From positions 248,001 through 312,000 of the forward strand of contig NZ_RCWB01000001.1 of NCBI RefSeq assembly GCF_018448885.1: a stretch of DNA of 64,000 nt, read 5' to 3'. Both the position numbers and the translations under genes were made by a program. The notes below the pieces were generated by a model, which saw only the letters and a list, made by a program, of their open reading frames with translations, did no database searches and was not told the origin of the DNA. Within the stretch, counting starts at the first letter, position 1. Each line of letters begins with the position of its first letter. The DNA comes from Photorhabdus caribbeanensis (lineage in GTDB: Bacteria > Pseudomonadota > Gammaproteobacteria > Enterobacterales > Enterobacteriaceae). Shown here in pieces: positions 44,019-55,401 of the stretch.

Positions 44019-44909
44019 ATGACATTTTCCTCGGCCGGTTTGGCATTTCGTCAGGCTATAGAAGCTGAATCCCCACTACAGGTTGTTGGCGCTATTAATG
44101 CGAATCATGCGTTACTGGCGAAACGGGCGGGCTATAAAGCTATCTATCTTTCTGGTGGCGGTGTATCGGCGGGTTCGTTGGGTATGCCTGATCTGGGAAT
44201 TTCAACGCTGGATGATGTGTTAATAGATATCCGTCGTATTACAGACGTATGCGATTTGCCATTGTTGGTGGATGCTGATATCGGTTTTGGCTCTTCTGCC
44301 TTTAATGTGGCCCGTACAGTGCGCTCAATGATCAAAGCAGGAGCTGCGGGGTTGCACATTGAGGATCAGGTCGGTGCGAAGCGCTGTGGTCATCGCCCGA
44401 ATAAAGAGATTGTATCCAAAGAGGAAATGGTTGATCGCATCAAGGCCGCAGTCGATGTCCGTACTGATAAAAATTTCGTCATTATGGCTCGCACTGATGC
44501 TTTAGCTGTTGAAGGATTAGCTGCGGCTCTTGATCGGGCGCAAGCCTATATCGAAGCCGGGGCAGATATGCTGTTTCCTGAGGCGATCACTGAATTACAT
44601 ATGTATAAAGCATTTGCGTCAACAACCGGGGTTCCTGTACTAGCCAACATCACTGAATTTGGTGCGACGCCACTTTTCACGATTGAAGAATTGAAAAGTG
44701 TGGATGTCTCCATTGCCCTTTACCCACTTTCTGCTTTCCGGGCAATGAATAAGGCAGCCGAACAGGTTTACACCACACTCCGCCGCGAAGGGACACAGAA
44801 GAGTGTGATTAGCATGATGCAGACTCGCAACGAGTTATATGAAAGCATCAATTACTACGATTTTGAACAGAAACTGGATGTACTTTTCTCCCAGAAAAAA
44901 TCTCAATGA
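44019..44909 (+). CDS. prpB: 2-Methylisocitrate lyase
   Basis: 296 residues, same length as E. coli PrpB. The isocitrate lyase superfamily signature KRCGHRPNK is present (catalytic Cys), with metal ligands in VDADIGFG and HIEDQV. It cleaves 2-methylisocitrate to pyruvate and succinate. ATG 44019 has GAGG upstream and gives the family start; the in-frame ATG at 44007 is less likely. Confidence 0.96.
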   Translation: MTFSSAGLAFRQAIEAESPLQVVGAINANHALLAKRAGYKAIYLSGGGVSAGSLGMPDLGISTLDDVLIDIRRITDVCDLPLLVDADIGFGSSAFNVARTVRSMIKAGAAGLHIEDQVGAKRCGHRPNKEIVSKEEMVDRIKAAVDVRTDKNFVIMARTDALAVEGLAAALDRAQAYIEAGADMLFPEAITELHMYKAFASTTGVPVLANITEFGATPLFTIEELKSVDVSIALYPLSAFRAMNKAAEQVYTTLRREGTQKSVISMMQTRNELYESINYYDFEQKLDVLFSQKKSQ

Positions 44910-44969
44910 CGGACGGCTCCACCCAATTTCATCACTTTGTATGGCATAAAAACGGTAGAGGTGATACCC

Positions 44970-46136
44970 ATGAACGAACAGAACACGATGACTGAGTTAA
45001 CCACTTTCAAGCCTAAAAAATCTGTAGCCCTTTCTGGCATCATTGCGGGTAACACGGCACTTTGTACAGTAGGAAAAAACGGTAATGATCTGCACTACCG
45101 TGGTTACGATATTCTTGATCTTGCAACCCAGTGTGAATTTGAAGAAGTTGCATATCTGCTGATCCACGAAAAATTGCCTTCCTACGCTGAATTGGCTGCC
45201 TATAAAGCGAAATTAACCGCATTGCGAGGTCTGCCGAGTAGCGTAAAGGCAGCACTGGAAGCATTGCCCGCCGCCGCTCATCCGATGGATGTTATGCGTA
45301 CAGGCGTCTCCGTTCTGGGTTGTACGTTGCCTGAGAAAGACGATCATAATCTTGCGGGAGCGCGTGATATTGCTGACAGATTACTAGCTTCTCTCAACTC
45401 CATGTTGCTCTATTGGTATCACTATAGCCACAATGGACGCCGCATTGAGGTAGAGACTGATGCTGAGTCGATAGGCGGACATTTTCTGCATCTCTTGCAT
45501 GGTAAAAAGCCCAGTGAATCGTGGGAAAAAACCATGCATACCTCTTTGATCCTTTATGCGGAACACGAATTTAATGCTTCGACATTTACCAGCCGGGTTA
45601 TTGCAGGAACTGGCACAGATATCTACTCCGCCATCATCGGGGCGATTGGTGCGCTGAGAGGGCCAAAACACGGTGGAGCAAACGAAGTCTCTTTTGAAAT
45701 TCAACAGCGCTATGAAAATCCTGATGAAGCAGAGAGTGATATTCTGGCTCGCTTAGCGAGAAAAGAGGTCATTATCGGTTTTGGTCATCCGGTCTACACC
45801 ATCTCTGATCCCCGTCACAAAGTGATTAAAAATGTAGCTCTGCAACTTTCTGAACAAGCAGGAACCACCAAAATGTTTGATATTGCGGATCGAATAGAAG
45901 CGGTGATGTGGGCCAATAAGAAAATGTTCCCGAACCTTGATTGGTTCTCAGCGATTTCCTATCACATGATGGGCGTGCCAACTGCAATGTTTACACCGTT
46001 GTTTGTGATTGCTCGCACTGCGGGGTGGGCAGCTCACATTATTGAACAGCGTATTGATAACAAAATTATTCGTCCAGCAGCCAACTATACCGGGCCAGAA
46101 AATCAAGTATTTACGCCAATTAGTAAACGTGGGTAA
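44970..46136 (+). CDS. prpC: 2-Methylcitrate synthase
   Basis: 388 residues of the citrate synthase family. Active-site His in [17 protein letters not shown] and the later Asp in the conserved NLDWFSA stretch are visible. It condenses propionyl-CoA with oxaloacetate. ATG 44970 (AGAGGT upstream) gives the standard length. Confidence 0.96.
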   Translation: MNEQNTMTELTTFKPKKSVALSGIIAGNTALCTVGKNGNDLHYRGYDILDLATQCEFEEVAYLLIHEKLPSYAELAAYKAKLTALRGLPSSVKAALEALPAAAHPMDVMRTGVSVLGCTLPEKDDHNLAGARDIADRLLASLNSMLLYWYHYSHNGRRIEVETDAESIGGHFLHLLHGKKPSESWEKTMHTSLILYAEHEFNASTFTSRVIAGTGTDIYSAIIGAIGALRGPKHGGANEVSFEIQQRYENPDEAESDILARLARKEVIIGFGHPVYTISDPRHKVIKNVALQLSEQAGTTKMFDIADRIEAVMWANKKMFPNLDWFSAISYHMMGVPTAMFTPLFVIARTAGWAAHIIEQRIDNKIIRPAANYTGPENQVFTPISKRG

Positions 46137-46191
46137 CGCTATTTTTGATGCAGAGTTCCCTGCATGCGTGTTTTTTTAACAAGGAATTATT

Positions 46192-47643
46192 ATGTCTACC
46201 TCTGTTGCAAACAATCGCCCTGAATATGATCAGGTCATTGTGGATATTGTGGATTATGTTATGGAATACGCCATCACATCATCCATCGCCTATGAAACGG
46301 CTTATTACTGCTTTCTGGATACGTTAGGTTGTGGGTTAGAGGCACTGGAATATCCGGCCTGTAAGAAATTGCTAGGGCCGATTGTGCCGGGGACAGTGGT
46401 ACCCAATGGTGTGCGTGTGCCGGGAACTCAGTTTCAACTCGATCCGGTTCAGGCGGCATTTAACATTGGTACGATGATCCGCTGGCTAGATTTCAATGAC
46501 ACATGGCTTGCCGCTGAATGGGGGCATCCATCCGATAACCTGGGGGGTATCCTGGCAGTGGCTGATTGGCTATCAAGAAATGCCGTTGCTGGTGGGAAAA
46601 AGCCTCTTACGATCAAAGACGTTTTGACGGGTATGGTTAAAGCGCATGAAATTCAGGGATGCCTTGCACTGGAAAATGCATTCAATAAAGTTGGTTTAGA
46701 TCATGTTGTGTTGGTAAAAGTGGCTTCGACGGCTGTTGTTGCTGAAATGTTGGGATTGAATCGGGAAGAGATCTTGAGCGCGGTATCGCTGGCTTGGGTT
46801 GATGGTCAATCACTGCGAACTTACCGTCATGCTCCTAATACCAGTTCACGCAAATCTTGGGCTGCTGGTGATGCGACATCCCGCGCGGTGCGTTTGGCTT
46901 TGATGGCGCAAAAGGGTGAAATGGGATATCCCTCGGTATTAACCGCAAAAACGTGGGGATTCTATGATGTGCTGTTTAATGGTCAGCCTTTTAAATTCCA
47001 GCGTGCCTATGGCTCTTATGTGATGGAAAACGTGCTGTTCAAAATCGCTTTCCCGGCAGAGTTTCATGCACAAACCGCTGTGGAGGCTGCAATGAGCCTG
47101 CATCAGCAATTGAAAGATGTGGGTAAAACTATCAATGACATTACAAAGATCACCATTCGTACCCATGAAGCCTGCATTCGGATTATCGATAAGCAAGGCC
47201 CGTTAAACAATCCTGCGGACAGAGACCACTGTATTCAGTACATGGTGGCGATTCCTTTGATCTTTGGTCGCCTTACCGCGGCGGATTATGAAGATAGCAT
47301 TGCGGCAGATCCTCGAATTGATGCACTGCGGGAAAAAATAGTGTGTGTTGAAGATCTTGATTTTACCCGTGATTATCACGATCCAGAAAAACGTTCTATT
47401 GCTAACGCATTAACTGTTACGTTTACAGATGGCAGCCAGCTTGATGAAGTTAAAGTTGAATTCCCTATTGGTCATGCTCGTCGCCGTAAGGAGGGCATTC
47501 CATTATTGCTGAAAAAATTCAGCACTAATCTGGCACGTCAGTTCCCTGAAACACAGCAAAGCAGAATCTTATCTGTTTCCCTTGAACGCCCGTTACTGGA
47601 AAACATGCCTGTAAACGAATACCTCGATTTGTACGTTATTTAG
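46192..47643 (+). CDS. prpD: 2-Methylcitrate dehydratase
   Basis: 483 residues, MmgE/PrpD family, with [20 protein letters not shown] near residue 100 and the usual C-terminal domain. It dehydrates 2-methylcitrate to 2-methylaconitate. AAGGA precedes the ATG. Third gene of the operon. Confidence 0.96.
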   Translation: MSTSVANNRPEYDQVIVDIVDYVMEYAITSSIAYETAYYCFLDTLGCGLEALEYPACKKLLGPIVPGTVVPNGVRVPGTQFQLDPVQAAFNIGTMIRWLDFNDTWLAAEWGHPSDNLGGILAVADWLSRNAVAGGKKPLTIKDVLTGMVKAHEIQGCLALENAFNKVGLDHVVLVKVASTAVVAEMLGLNREEILSAVSLAWVDGQSLRTYRHAPNTSSRKSWAAGDATSRAVRLALMAQKGEMGYPSVLTAKTWGFYDVLFNGQPFKFQRAYGSYVMENVLFKIAFPAEFHAQTAVEAAMSLHQQLKDVGKTINDITKITIRTHEACIRIIDKQGPLNNPADRDHCIQYMVAIPLIFGRLTAADYEDSIAADPRIDALREKIVCVEDLDFTRDYHDPEKRSIANALTVTFTDGSQLDEVKVEFPIGHARRRKEGIPLLLKKFSTNLARQFPETQQSRILSVSLERPLLENMPVNEYLDLYVI

Positions 47644-47713
47644 ATTTGTAATGCTATCGGCGGCCGCTCTCCCAAGTGCCGCTCTATCATCTACGGCTGC
47701 ACTAGGAGAGATT

Positions 47714-49600
47714 ATGTCATTCAACACTTTTTATCAGCAATCTATTAATGATCCCAATGTATTCTGGGCTGAACAGGCGCAACGTATTTTCTGGCAACAC
47801 CCTTTTGAACAAGTGTTGGATTATAGCAATCCTCCCTTTGCTCGTTGGTTTTGCGGAGGAAAAACCAACCTATGCTACAACGCGGTGGATCGCTGGCTGG
47901 AAAGCCAGCCCGATGCCAAAGCGCTTATCACGATTTCAACAGAAACCAATAGTGAGAAAGTATTTACTTTCAGAGAATTACATCAGGAAGTGAATAGAGT
48001 GGCTGCCATGATGCTCTCTTTGGGGGTTAAAAAAGGCGACAGAGTTCTGGTTTATATGCCGATGGTTGCCGAGGCGCTGTTTGTTTTGCTCGCTTGTGCC
48101 CGTATTGGTGCTGTTCACTCTGTTGTCTTCGGTGGTTTTGCTTCTCAGAGCCTCGCTACTCGGCTGGATAATGCTGAGCCGGTGTTGGTAGTGTCTGCTG
48201 ATGGAGGATCGCGCGGCGGCAAAGTTATTCCTTACAAGCCATTGTTGGATGAGGCTATCGAACTGGCGAACCACAAACCCCGCCATGTGTTGATGGTTAA
48301 CCGTGGGCTGGCGGAAATGGTTTGGGCGCCGGGGAGAGATATTGATTTCGCTACATTGCGGCAGGAGTACTTCGATGCTGATATTCCCGTTACCTGGCTT
48401 GAGTCAAATGAAACCTCCTGTGTGCTCTATACATCCGGCACGACGGGCACGCCGAAGGGGGTACAGCGTGATGTTGGTGGTTATGCTGTCGCACTGGCAA
48501 CATCTATGGATATCATTTTTGGTGGTAAAGCGGGGGAGGTGTTTTTTAGCACCTCAGATATCGGCTGGATCGTCGGGCATTCTTATATTGTTTATGCTCC
48601 TTTAATTGCAGGAATGGCGACGATTATGTATGAGGGGTTGCCGATACGGCCAGATGCGGGCATTTGGTGGAAAATAGTGGAGAAATATCAAGTAACGCGG
48701 ATGTTTTCGGCACCTACAGCGATTCGTGTACTGAAAAAATATCCAATTGAATGTATTGGTAAATACGATATTTCATCACTTAAAACATTGTATCTGGCGG
48801 GAGAACCGCTAGATGAGCATACCGCCCGCTGGATTGCTGAGGCTATTAATGTTCCTGTCATAGATAATTACTGGCAGACAGAGACCGGTTGGCCAATTAT
48901 GGCGATTGCCCGCGCTTTGGATGACAGGCCGAGCCGATTTGGCAGTACTGGCTTCCCGATGTATGGCTTTCATGTCAAGCTCATCAATGAACTGACTGGT
49001 AAGGCGTGTGGTGATAACGAAAAAGGAATGCTCGTTATTGAAGGGCCTTTACCCCCGGGTTGTATTCAAACTATCTATGGTGATGATTCACGTTTTCTCA
49101 ATACCTATTGGCGACACTTTGATCATGCTGTTTATTCCACATTCGATTGGGGTATCCGTGATAGTGACGGCTATTATTTTATTTTGGGGCGTTCGGATGA
49201 TGTGATTAACGTGGCCGGGCACCGTCTGGGAACAAGGGAGATAGAAGAGTGTATTGCCGGGCATGAAGATGTTGCCGAAGTCGCTGTTATTGGCATTAAA
49301 GATGTTATTAAGGGACAAGCTGCGGTTGCTTTTGTTGTCCTTAAGGAGGGAAAGGAGATCCAGAATGCTGAGCATTTTGCTGTTTTGGAAAAAGTTTTGA
49401 TGGATTTGGTCAATAAACAAATTGGTAGCGTAGGTCGTCCGGCACGAGTCTATTTTGTCTCTCAGCTTCCCAAAACACGTTCAGGAAAAATGTTGCGTCG
49501 GACCATGCAAGCAATATGTGAAGGGCGTGAACCCGGTGATCTTGCCCTGATTGAAAATCCTGCTTCATTAGAAGTCATTCGAGAAGCTGTTTTTTGTTAA
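47714..49600 (+). CDS. prpE: Propionyl-CoA synthetase
   Basis: 628 residues, an ANL-superfamily acyl-CoA synthetase. The P-loop is TSGTTGTPKGVQ, the adenylation motif YWQTETG, the hinge region GRSDDVINVAGHRLGTREIE, and the catalytic lysine lies in KTRSGKMLRR. It activates propionate with ATP and CoA. ATG 47714 with TAGGAGAG upstream gives E. coli PrpE length; the frame to 47651 is not needed. Confidence 0.96.
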   Translation: MSFNTFYQQSINDPNVFWAEQAQRIFWQHPFEQVLDYSNPPFARWFCGGKTNLCYNAVDRWLESQPDAKALITISTETNSEKVFTFRELHQEVNRVAAMMLSLGVKKGDRVLVYMPMVAEALFVLLACARIGAVHSVVFGGFASQSLATRLDNAEPVLVVSADGGSRGGKVIPYKPLLDEAIELANHKPRHVLMVNRGLAEMVWAPGRDIDFATLRQEYFDADIPVTWLESNETSCVLYTSGTTGTPKGVQRDVGGYAVALATSMDIIFGGKAGEVFFSTSDIGWIVGHSYIVYAPLIAGMATIMYEGLPIRPDAGIWWKIVEKYQVTRMFSAPTAIRVLKKYPIECIGKYDISSLKTLYLAGEPLDEHTARWIAEAINVPVIDNYWQTETGWPIMAIARALDDRPSRFGSTGFPMYGFHVKLINELTGKACGDNEKGMLVIEGPLPPGCIQTIYGDDSRFLNTYWRHFDHAVYSTFDWGIRDSDGYYFILGRSDDVINVAGHRLGTREIEECIAGHEDVAEVAVIGIKDVIKGQAAVAFVVLKEGKEIQNAEHFAVLEKVLMDLVNKQIGSVGRPARVYFVSQLPKTRSGKMLRRTMQAICEGREPGDLALIENPASLEVIREAVFC

Positions 49601-49641
49601 CAGACCTTGAAATCTGTAGCTCTAATTTCATCTTCGCAGAA

Positions 49642-49680
49642 CATGGCCGTAAACATTCCAATGTCGCGTTTACGACCATG
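49642..49680. terminator. Hairpin between prpE and the convergent glycosidase-like gene
   Basis: CATGGCCGTAAAC / GTTTACGACCATG forms a 13-bp stem with one G-U pair. It lies 42 bp after prpE and faces the convergent gene, so it could end transcripts from either side. Confidence 0.5.
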
Positions 49681-49743
49681 ATATAGTATAGAAAACCCAG
49701 CATTATCAATAAGCGGCTGTGTTTGACTCAGCTAGTGTAATGG

Positions 49744-51375
49744 TTATTGCACTAGATAGAGTGGGTATTTTGTTGGATAAGAATCGTATTCAGCTAACGG
49801 AACCATCTTAATAGATGATTTATTATCTCTGATGATCTTTATTCCATTTACTGGCCACTTAGCGGAATTGAGAAGAAACGCGGCTGGTTGTCCAGTTGCG
49901 CCAATAACGGGAGCGCCGGTTTTTAATGAAGCGCCATATGGAATGGCATGGAAAATCTCAGGTGTAACTTCAACAAAGTTCTTAGTTAAGAACTGAATTG
50001 ATCGAATGGAATCAGCTTGCAAACGAGTTCCAGATACAACAAATGTCAAAGGTAAACCGGCCGCTTTAATTCCATAACCTTCGTAGATATTCGCGACCTG
50101 ACTAGGACGCATATTTTCACAGTTCATTCCAGCACTGACGTCGATACCAATATGCGCTAAGTCTGTAGGCGACCTACGAGGGAAATTACGCGCAGTCGCA
50201 TTGATAACATCGATTGGCAGCGTACTGCACTGTCCGGTACTTGAGACAACTGAGTGCTTATCTGGTCTTGATACAATACCGGGACCTTCTACAGTGGAGG
50301 TGCTTAATTGGACATCATTGTAGATTTTCGTAGAGAAGTCTGGAGGATAAAAGCTTAAAGATAGTCTGGGGCCATTATTGTGGGCCACGATCCATGCATT
50401 GAGTGCATCAGAAAATTGCATATCGACGCTTACCCAATAGTTTTGCTGGTATCCGGTGTGATTCTCTTCCGTTTTTGTGACGAAGCCATTAGGAGTAAGT
50501 TCTTCCACTTCACTTTGAAAGGTTGGATCGGGAGATCTTAAGACATATTGCCCTCCGCCACCGTAAATTTTATCTAGGGAATCTGCTCCGGTCGTATCGG
50601 TGTACATAAGGTAAAACATACCATTGAGATAGGATATGGATGGTTGCCCTGCTCCATAAGGATTTCCATCTAGCTTCTTGTTAGCGGGTAAGATTATCGG
50701 ATTACCATTATTTGCACGTGTCCAGTTAATTCCGTCAGTACTTGTTGCGAGGCCAATTTTTGTTATACCTTCAGCATCAACGCGGACGCTGTTCCATCCA
50801 CCATAATACATATAGTATGTGCCATTAACTCGTATGACAGAAGGATCGCAAGTATGGACTTTATCGAATGCGGTTGCTTCCTTGTTAGGGGAAAAAACAA
50901 TCTGGTAGGGGGCGCTACTTCCACGTGCGTGGAAAGGGCCATCAAGAGATGAAGATTCGGCATAGAAAATATGATCACCGGGATAAGTGCGATCGGAACC
51001 ACACCACCACATCCGATATACCCCGTCCAACATCACGGAAGGCGCATAGTTGTATACCCCCCCCTTAACTACAGGACCGATAGAAGTTCGAATACCTGAT
51101 GTTGTTAAAGGTATCTCTGTTTGTGCTAATGATGGGGGAACCAATAATAATCCGCAGAGAATAGCCAAGCTTAAGGTGGCCAATAAAACATTTCGATAAG
51201 TCACACATAAATGGCGAAACAGTAATCCACAATAATGCAAGGAGCAAACTAAAGCATCATTTAATGTGGATCTGCGATTATTTGTCCGATCTGACATTTT
51301 AAGTACATAGTTATTGATATTTAATTGCTTGATGATGCCCCAAATTTTGGGGGCTTTTTTGATACACAAAGTCAC
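49744..51375 (-). CDS. Secreted/membrane-anchored beta-propeller glycosidase-like protein
   Basis: Up to 543 residues, but the start is uncertain because the first 60 residues are not typical. A hydrophobic segment (VLLATLSLAILCGLLLVPPSLAQ, about 64-86) looks like a signal peptide or anchor. After it come blades typical of five-bladed propeller glycosidases (GH43/GH32-like): CDPSVIRVNGTYYMYYGG, GLATSTDGINWTRANNG and GQPSISYLNGMFYLMYTD. The DPS motif is the usual catalytic/general-base position in GH43. The substrate is unknown and the C-terminal 150 residues are unrecognised. No transport or sugar genes adjoin it. Confidence 0.6.
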   Translation of the reverse strand: MTLCIKKAPKIWGIIKQLNINNYVLKMSDRTNNRRSTLNDALVCSLHYCGLLFRHLCVTYRNVLLATLSLAILCGLLLVPPSLAQTEIPLTTSGIRTSIGPVVKGGVYNYAPSVMLDGVYRMWWCGSDRTYPGDHIFYAESSSLDGPFHARGSSAPYQIVFSPNKEATAFDKVHTCDPSVIRVNGTYYMYYGGWNSVRVDAEGITKIGLATSTDGINWTRANNGNPIILPANKKLDGNPYGAGQPSISYLNGMFYLMYTDTTGADSLDKIYGGGGQYVLRSPDPTFQSEVEELTPNGFVTKTEENHTGYQQNYWVSVDMQFSDALNAWIVAHNNGPRLSLSFYPPDFSTKIYNDVQLSTSTVEGPGIVSRPDKHSVVSSTGQCSTLPIDVINATARNFPRRSPTDLAHIGIDVSAGMNCENMRPSQVANIYEGYGIKAAGLPLTFVVSGTRLQADSIRSIQFLTKNFVEVTPEIFHAIPYGASLKTGAPVIGATGQPAAFLLNSAKWPVNGIKIIRDNKSSIKMVPLAEYDSYPTKYPLYLVQ

Positions 51376-52353
51376 AATTTTCTCCAGAGTTGTAAGTTGA
51401 AGTCACGGAGCGAGAAAAGTTCTTAGTAAAACCTCCCTCAAATATGCTCCTAAAAAAGATGCAATGGCTGTTAACCCGCATTCGTCTCACTAAATTCAGT
51501 CGGTGATTGGTAACTTAACCTGTTATGCAACCGTGCTAGTTAGTGAATTGCATAATTAGTGCTGGTTTATGCGAGCAGTTCTTGTGCTGGTCTTCTGGCG
51601 TGCCTTTATAGGCATCTTCTTACCAATGTCACTATGACAAAACATTGTTTATCAGCGCTGATGTAGTGCAGCAATCTGCTGTCACATCGGTGGTTATAAA
51701 GGTAAATTTTTTGTATCTTTATCCTTCTATCATCAAATCATTAGAGTTAAATAAATCAGTATAAAAAATCATATGGTCATTGTTTGTTTGGTGGTGAATA
51801 ACTGTTCAGGACAAAAAATGTTACATGAATCACAAAAAATATCAATGAGTTTATTTTTAAGACTATTCCTAATGAATCAATCAGAAAAATTCTGACTGAG
51901 GACTGACTCTCTTATTCTGTTTTATCGTGTGTTGTATTTCAGCCATAGAAAACGTAGCCTGCGTGTTCACAACTGTAAAAAGTTGCATAACTTAAGGTTC
52001 TTCTAATGAGTGTTTTTGTGGAGGATAAAAAATGCGGTTGAAATATGCAGGTCTATGGGTTATGTGGTAAGAGTTAATATGGAAAACGGCACTGCGTAGA
52101 CATGCTGAATCAAGTCTGCCTTATTTGCACGTGGGGAAATACTTTTTTCGTGACGTAAATCTCTGTGATTTTACTCGATGTTCATTTGGAGTCCACTTAG
52201 ATTATAGGCATTGTTGCCATTGATTTAGGGCGTTATATTGGATATTGCTGAATACTTGAATCCGATGCAACTATTCTGCTTGAAACTGGATGGTATTTTG
52301 GTATTTGATTGGTATGGCATACTCATTCTCTTTATAAAAAGTTGTTGACATCA
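51376..52353. other. Gene-poor region
   Basis: About 980 bp between divergently oriented genes. I see no credible coding sequence, ERIC or complete insertion sequence. The upstream context of the methyltransferase (TTGTTGACATCA before ATG 52354) shows no strong ribosome binding site. Confidence 0.3.
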
Positions 52354-53025
52354 ATGAAAATTATAAAGTCGCTTCGCACATTTGAATGGCATGTTCTTCC
52401 AATTTTGGTGAAAGGCTTGGTAGGGCATGGTTTTCTAGCTTTATTGCGCAGGCAACGGGAAGATCGTTGGCTAGAACGGTGGCTTCCACTTATTCAAGAC
52501 CGAGCTATGGGTTTAGCAGTGTTAGAGCTTGGTTGTGGAAGCGGACGCGATACCGCCATTATTCATCGTGCTGGGTTAAAAGTGAAGGCGATCGATATAT
52601 CTTCTACAAGGATCGAGAAGGCGCGTATTCGTACGCCTTCAGCTGTTTTTTTTGTTCAAGATTTACGAGATCCTTTTCCAATAGATAGCAGCGGTGTGGT
52701 GATTTCTAGTTTGTCACTGCATTACTTTTCTTGGGACGAGACTCTGGATATTATTCGACGGATCAGGGCGGTTTTACGGCCTGGGGGTCTCTTATTATGC
52801 CGACTGAATTCTACAAAGGATGTTAATTTTGGCGCGAAAGGACACGCTAAAATTGATAATAATTTCTACCAGGTACATGGAACACCAAAGCGTTTTTTTG
52901 ACCGTTCCTCAATTCTCAAGGCTTTCTCTGGGTGGAAAGTGTTGCATATAGAAGAAAGGGAGACATATCGTTTTGTTCTGCCAAAAACTATCTGGGAAGT
53001 GATTTTGGAAGTGGAGGTAAATTGA
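52354..53025 (+). CDS. Class I SAM-dependent methyltransferase
   Basis: 223 residues. Motif I VLELGCGSGRDT is at about residues 56-67, the acidic end of strand 2 in KAIDIS, and a later VLRPGGLLLCRLNS is typical of the fold. I chose ATG 52354; an in-frame upstream TTG (52309) lacks support. The methylated substrate is unknown. It lies 500 bp before the transketolase operon in the same orientation, so membership of that pathway is possible but not shown. Confidence 0.75.
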   Translation: MKIIKSLRTFEWHVLPILVKGLVGHGFLALLRRQREDRWLERWLPLIQDRAMGLAVLELGCGSGRDTAIIHRAGLKVKAIDISSTRIEKARIRTPSAVFFVQDLRDPFPIDSSGVVISSLSLHYFSWDETLDIIRRIRAVLRPGGLLLCRLNSTKDVNFGAKGHAKIDNNFYQVHGTPKRFFDRSSILKAFSGWKVLHIEERETYRFVLPKTIWEVILEVEVN

Positions 53026-53520
53026 AAATATTCCACCACGAAACTCTGAGTCAGGGCATGGCTGATGTGATCGAATACGTTGATGATTTTATAAACGAAA
53101 AAATGTCATTTTTGGCTGTTAGTATCTCTCTGGGGGAATGTAAACGACTATTATAGCAACACACCTAAATTGGTACCTTAAATTACCTGACTGTCACAGA
53201 ATCATTACAGCCAGATTAGCCGTCAAAATTAGCCTCTCCAGCGTTGTCATTTAGTGTATTAATGGCATTTTTTATGTTACTTAAACGCATATTCATTTAT
53301 TTTTTGGATTTTGTGATCTATCTCCCTGGTCTTAGGGCACTTTTTGCCACATTAAAGGTAAAAATAGACTATAAATTAAAAAGAAATATCACAATATGTA
53401 GGGGTAATCCCTCCTGATGATGTTTAAGTGTCAAACTTTCACTTAACGCTGTGTCGGTAATTCTAGCCATATCATTCGATGAATGGGCCAGCGGATGAGT
53501 TGTTAAAATGGGGAGTTATA
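53026..53520. other. Gap between methyltransferase and transketolase genes
   Basis: About 495 bp. A short stretch just after the methyltransferase (53028-53157) translates to HHETLSQGMADVIEYVDDFIN, faintly like the end of an IS3-type transposase, but it is too weak to call. No other feature seen. Confidence 0.3.
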
Positions 53521-54411
53521 ATGACAACCTCGGCTTTGACTTCTAATTGTTGTATCGCTTTGACATCAGAAATTTCACGTTGTACTCAACCTAATGTGGC
53601 TCTTTTACGTGAACTATCCTTGAGAGTCCGAACCCGCTGTTTAGAAACAACCTACCGAAGTCAGTTTGGACATATTGGTCCAGATTTCTCCGTTACCGAT
53701 CTTTTGTGCACGCTCTTTTTGACCACCTTGCGGTTTCCCTCTAAAAGTTTACGTCATCCTGACCGAGACCGGTTCATCCTTAGTAAGGGACATGCGGCTT
53801 TAGCATTGTATTGTGTTCTGATTGAACTCGGTTGGTGGTGTCCTGAAATCCTAGATTTTTATGGTCGTAAAGGAGGTTCTCTGGGAGGGCATCCGTCATG
53901 TGCGAATATAGGGATCGAAGCGTGTTCAGGTTCTTTGGGACATGGTTTGCCATTCGCAGTTGGGGCTGCCCTTGCCGCTAAATTAGAGAAATCAGAACGC
54001 AAAACCTTTGTTTTGGTGGGTGATGGTGAGCTTCAGGAAGGCAGCAACTGGGAGGCTGCTATGTTAGGCGCGACGCACCGACTGGATGGTTTGACGGTGA
54101 TAGTTGATCGTAACGGTCTACAGCAAGGACGCGGTACGGAAGAAGTTAATCAACTTGGTGACTTAGCCGGAAAATGGCGAGCCTTCGGTTGGGCTGTAAC
54201 TGAAATAGATGGTCATGACCATAGCGCTATATGCGCTTGCCTTAATCGTCTGCCGTTTAGCGCCGGGCAACCCAATTGTATTATTGCCAAAACGGTGAAA
54301 GGGAAAGGGGTGTCGTTCATGGAGAACAATGCATCATGGCATCATCGTCTGCCCTCTAGGGACGAGGCAAATAGCGCATTAAAGGAGTTGTCGGAGACCG
54401 CAATGCTATGA
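53521..54411 (+). CDS. Transketolase-like protein, N-terminal (TPP-binding) subunit
   Basis: 296 residues. The thiamine diphosphate motif GDGELQEGSNWEAAM...VDRNGLQ is intact (around residues 167-203), with SKGHAALALY and GSLGHGLPFAVGAALAAK as in two-subunit transketolases. ATG 53521 follows GGGGAG by 5 nt. The subunit partners with the next gene, whose ATG overlaps its stop (ATGA). Such split transketolases occur in archaea and in biosynthetic clusters, where they transfer two-carbon ketol units to make or break unusual sugars. It is the first gene of the operon. Confidence 0.9.
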   Translation: MTTSALTSNCCIALTSEISRCTQPNVALLRELSLRVRTRCLETTYRSQFGHIGPDFSVTDLLCTLFLTTLRFPSKSLRHPDRDRFILSKGHAALALYCVLIELGWWCPEILDFYGRKGGSLGGHPSCANIGIEACSGSLGHGLPFAVGAALAAKLEKSERKTFVLVGDGELQEGSNWEAAMLGATHRLDGLTVIVDRNGLQQGRGTEEVNQLGDLAGKWRAFGWAVTEIDGHDHSAICACLNRLPFSAGQPNCIIAKTVKGKGVSFMENNASWHHRLPSRDEANSALKELSETAML

Positions 54412-55379
54412 ACCAACTATTTGATTTAAGAGAAGCCTTCACCTCAGCTTTACTTGAGCTTGCGCGAGCCGATTCTCGAATTTGTATTGTGTTGAACGAT
54501 TCATTGTCATCTAGTAATGCGAAAGCTTTCTTAGATGAATTCCCGGAGCGGCTTTTCGACGTAGGCATTGCCGAACAAAATATGGTTGGTGTTGCAGCAG
54601 GCTTAGCTAACAGTGGGTTAATCCCTTTCGTATGCGCCGCTTCATGCTTTCTTACCGGTCGTGCGTTGGAGCAGATTAAAGTCGATGTAGCTTTGAACAA
54701 TGCGAATGTGAAATTGTGCGGTTTTAGCAGTGGTTTTGCGTACGGCTCGTTAGGAGCTACTCACCATGCGATCGAGGATGTTGCATGGACGCGAGTTCTT
54801 CCCCGATTACAGGTGGTAGTGCCGTGTGATGACATAGAAATAGCTAGCGTAGTTAAAGCTGCGTATCAACATCAGGGGCCTGTTTTTATCCGAGTGAATC
54901 GTATACCTGTTCCCAGGCTCTATCACAACAATCAAAAATTCGAATTTGGCGTAGCAACGTGCCTAAGGGATGGGCGAGATTTGACGTTAATCGGCTTTGG
55001 CCTAACGACATATCGTGCATTAGCCGCGGCAGAATTACTCTCTGAACATGGAATTGAATGTCGTGTCTTAAACATGTCCAGTGTATCACCACTAGATTCT
55101 ATGGCGGTTGACAGTGCATGCAGAGACACGAAAAGAATCGTTTGTATAGAGGATCATCAGCTAGTGGGAGGGTTGTTTAGTGCAGTTGCAGAAACTGTTG
55201 TACAACGGACGCCTGTCCCGGTACTCGGAATCGGAGTGCCTGGGGTCTTTGCGCCCGTAAGTGATACTGAGGAACTGCTGGAGTTGTTTGGGCTCGGAGC
55301 TCAGCAAATTGCTAAAAGGGTTTTGCAGTGGTTAGAAGATGTAGATAAAAACTTCAAAATACGAACTGAGTGTACATAA
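54408..55379 (+). CDS. Transketolase-like protein, C-terminal subunit
   Basis: 323 residues: the pyrimidine-binding and C-terminal domains of transketolase. The catalytic glutamate lies in DVGIAEQNMVGVAAGLA, with a histidine pair in GATHHAIEDVAWTR. Together with the preceding gene it should make an active TPP enzyme. The overlapping start implies coupled translation and equal stoichiometry. A DXP-synthase-like reaction is an alternative. Confidence 0.9.
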   Translation: MNQLFDLREAFTSALLELARADSRICIVLNDSLSSSNAKAFLDEFPERLFDVGIAEQNMVGVAAGLANSGLIPFVCAASCFLTGRALEQIKVDVALNNANVKLCGFSSGFAYGSLGATHHAIEDVAWTRVLPRLQVVVPCDDIEIASVVKAAYQHQGPVFIRVNRIPVPRLYHNNQKFEFGVATCLRDGRDLTLIGFGLTTYRALAAAELLSEHGIECRVLNMSSVSPLDSMAVDSACRDTKRIVCIEDHQLVGGLFSAVAETVVQRTPVPVLGIGVPGVFAPVSDTEELLELFGLGAQQIAKRVLQWLEDVDKNFKIRTECT

Positions 55380-55401
55380 CAGGACACTATAGGGGGATGT
55401 A

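Noticed and set aside
53028..53157. Possible IS3-type transposase remnant
   Set aside because: Only a vague HHETL...YVDDFIN similarity; no inverted repeats or further transposase motifs around it.
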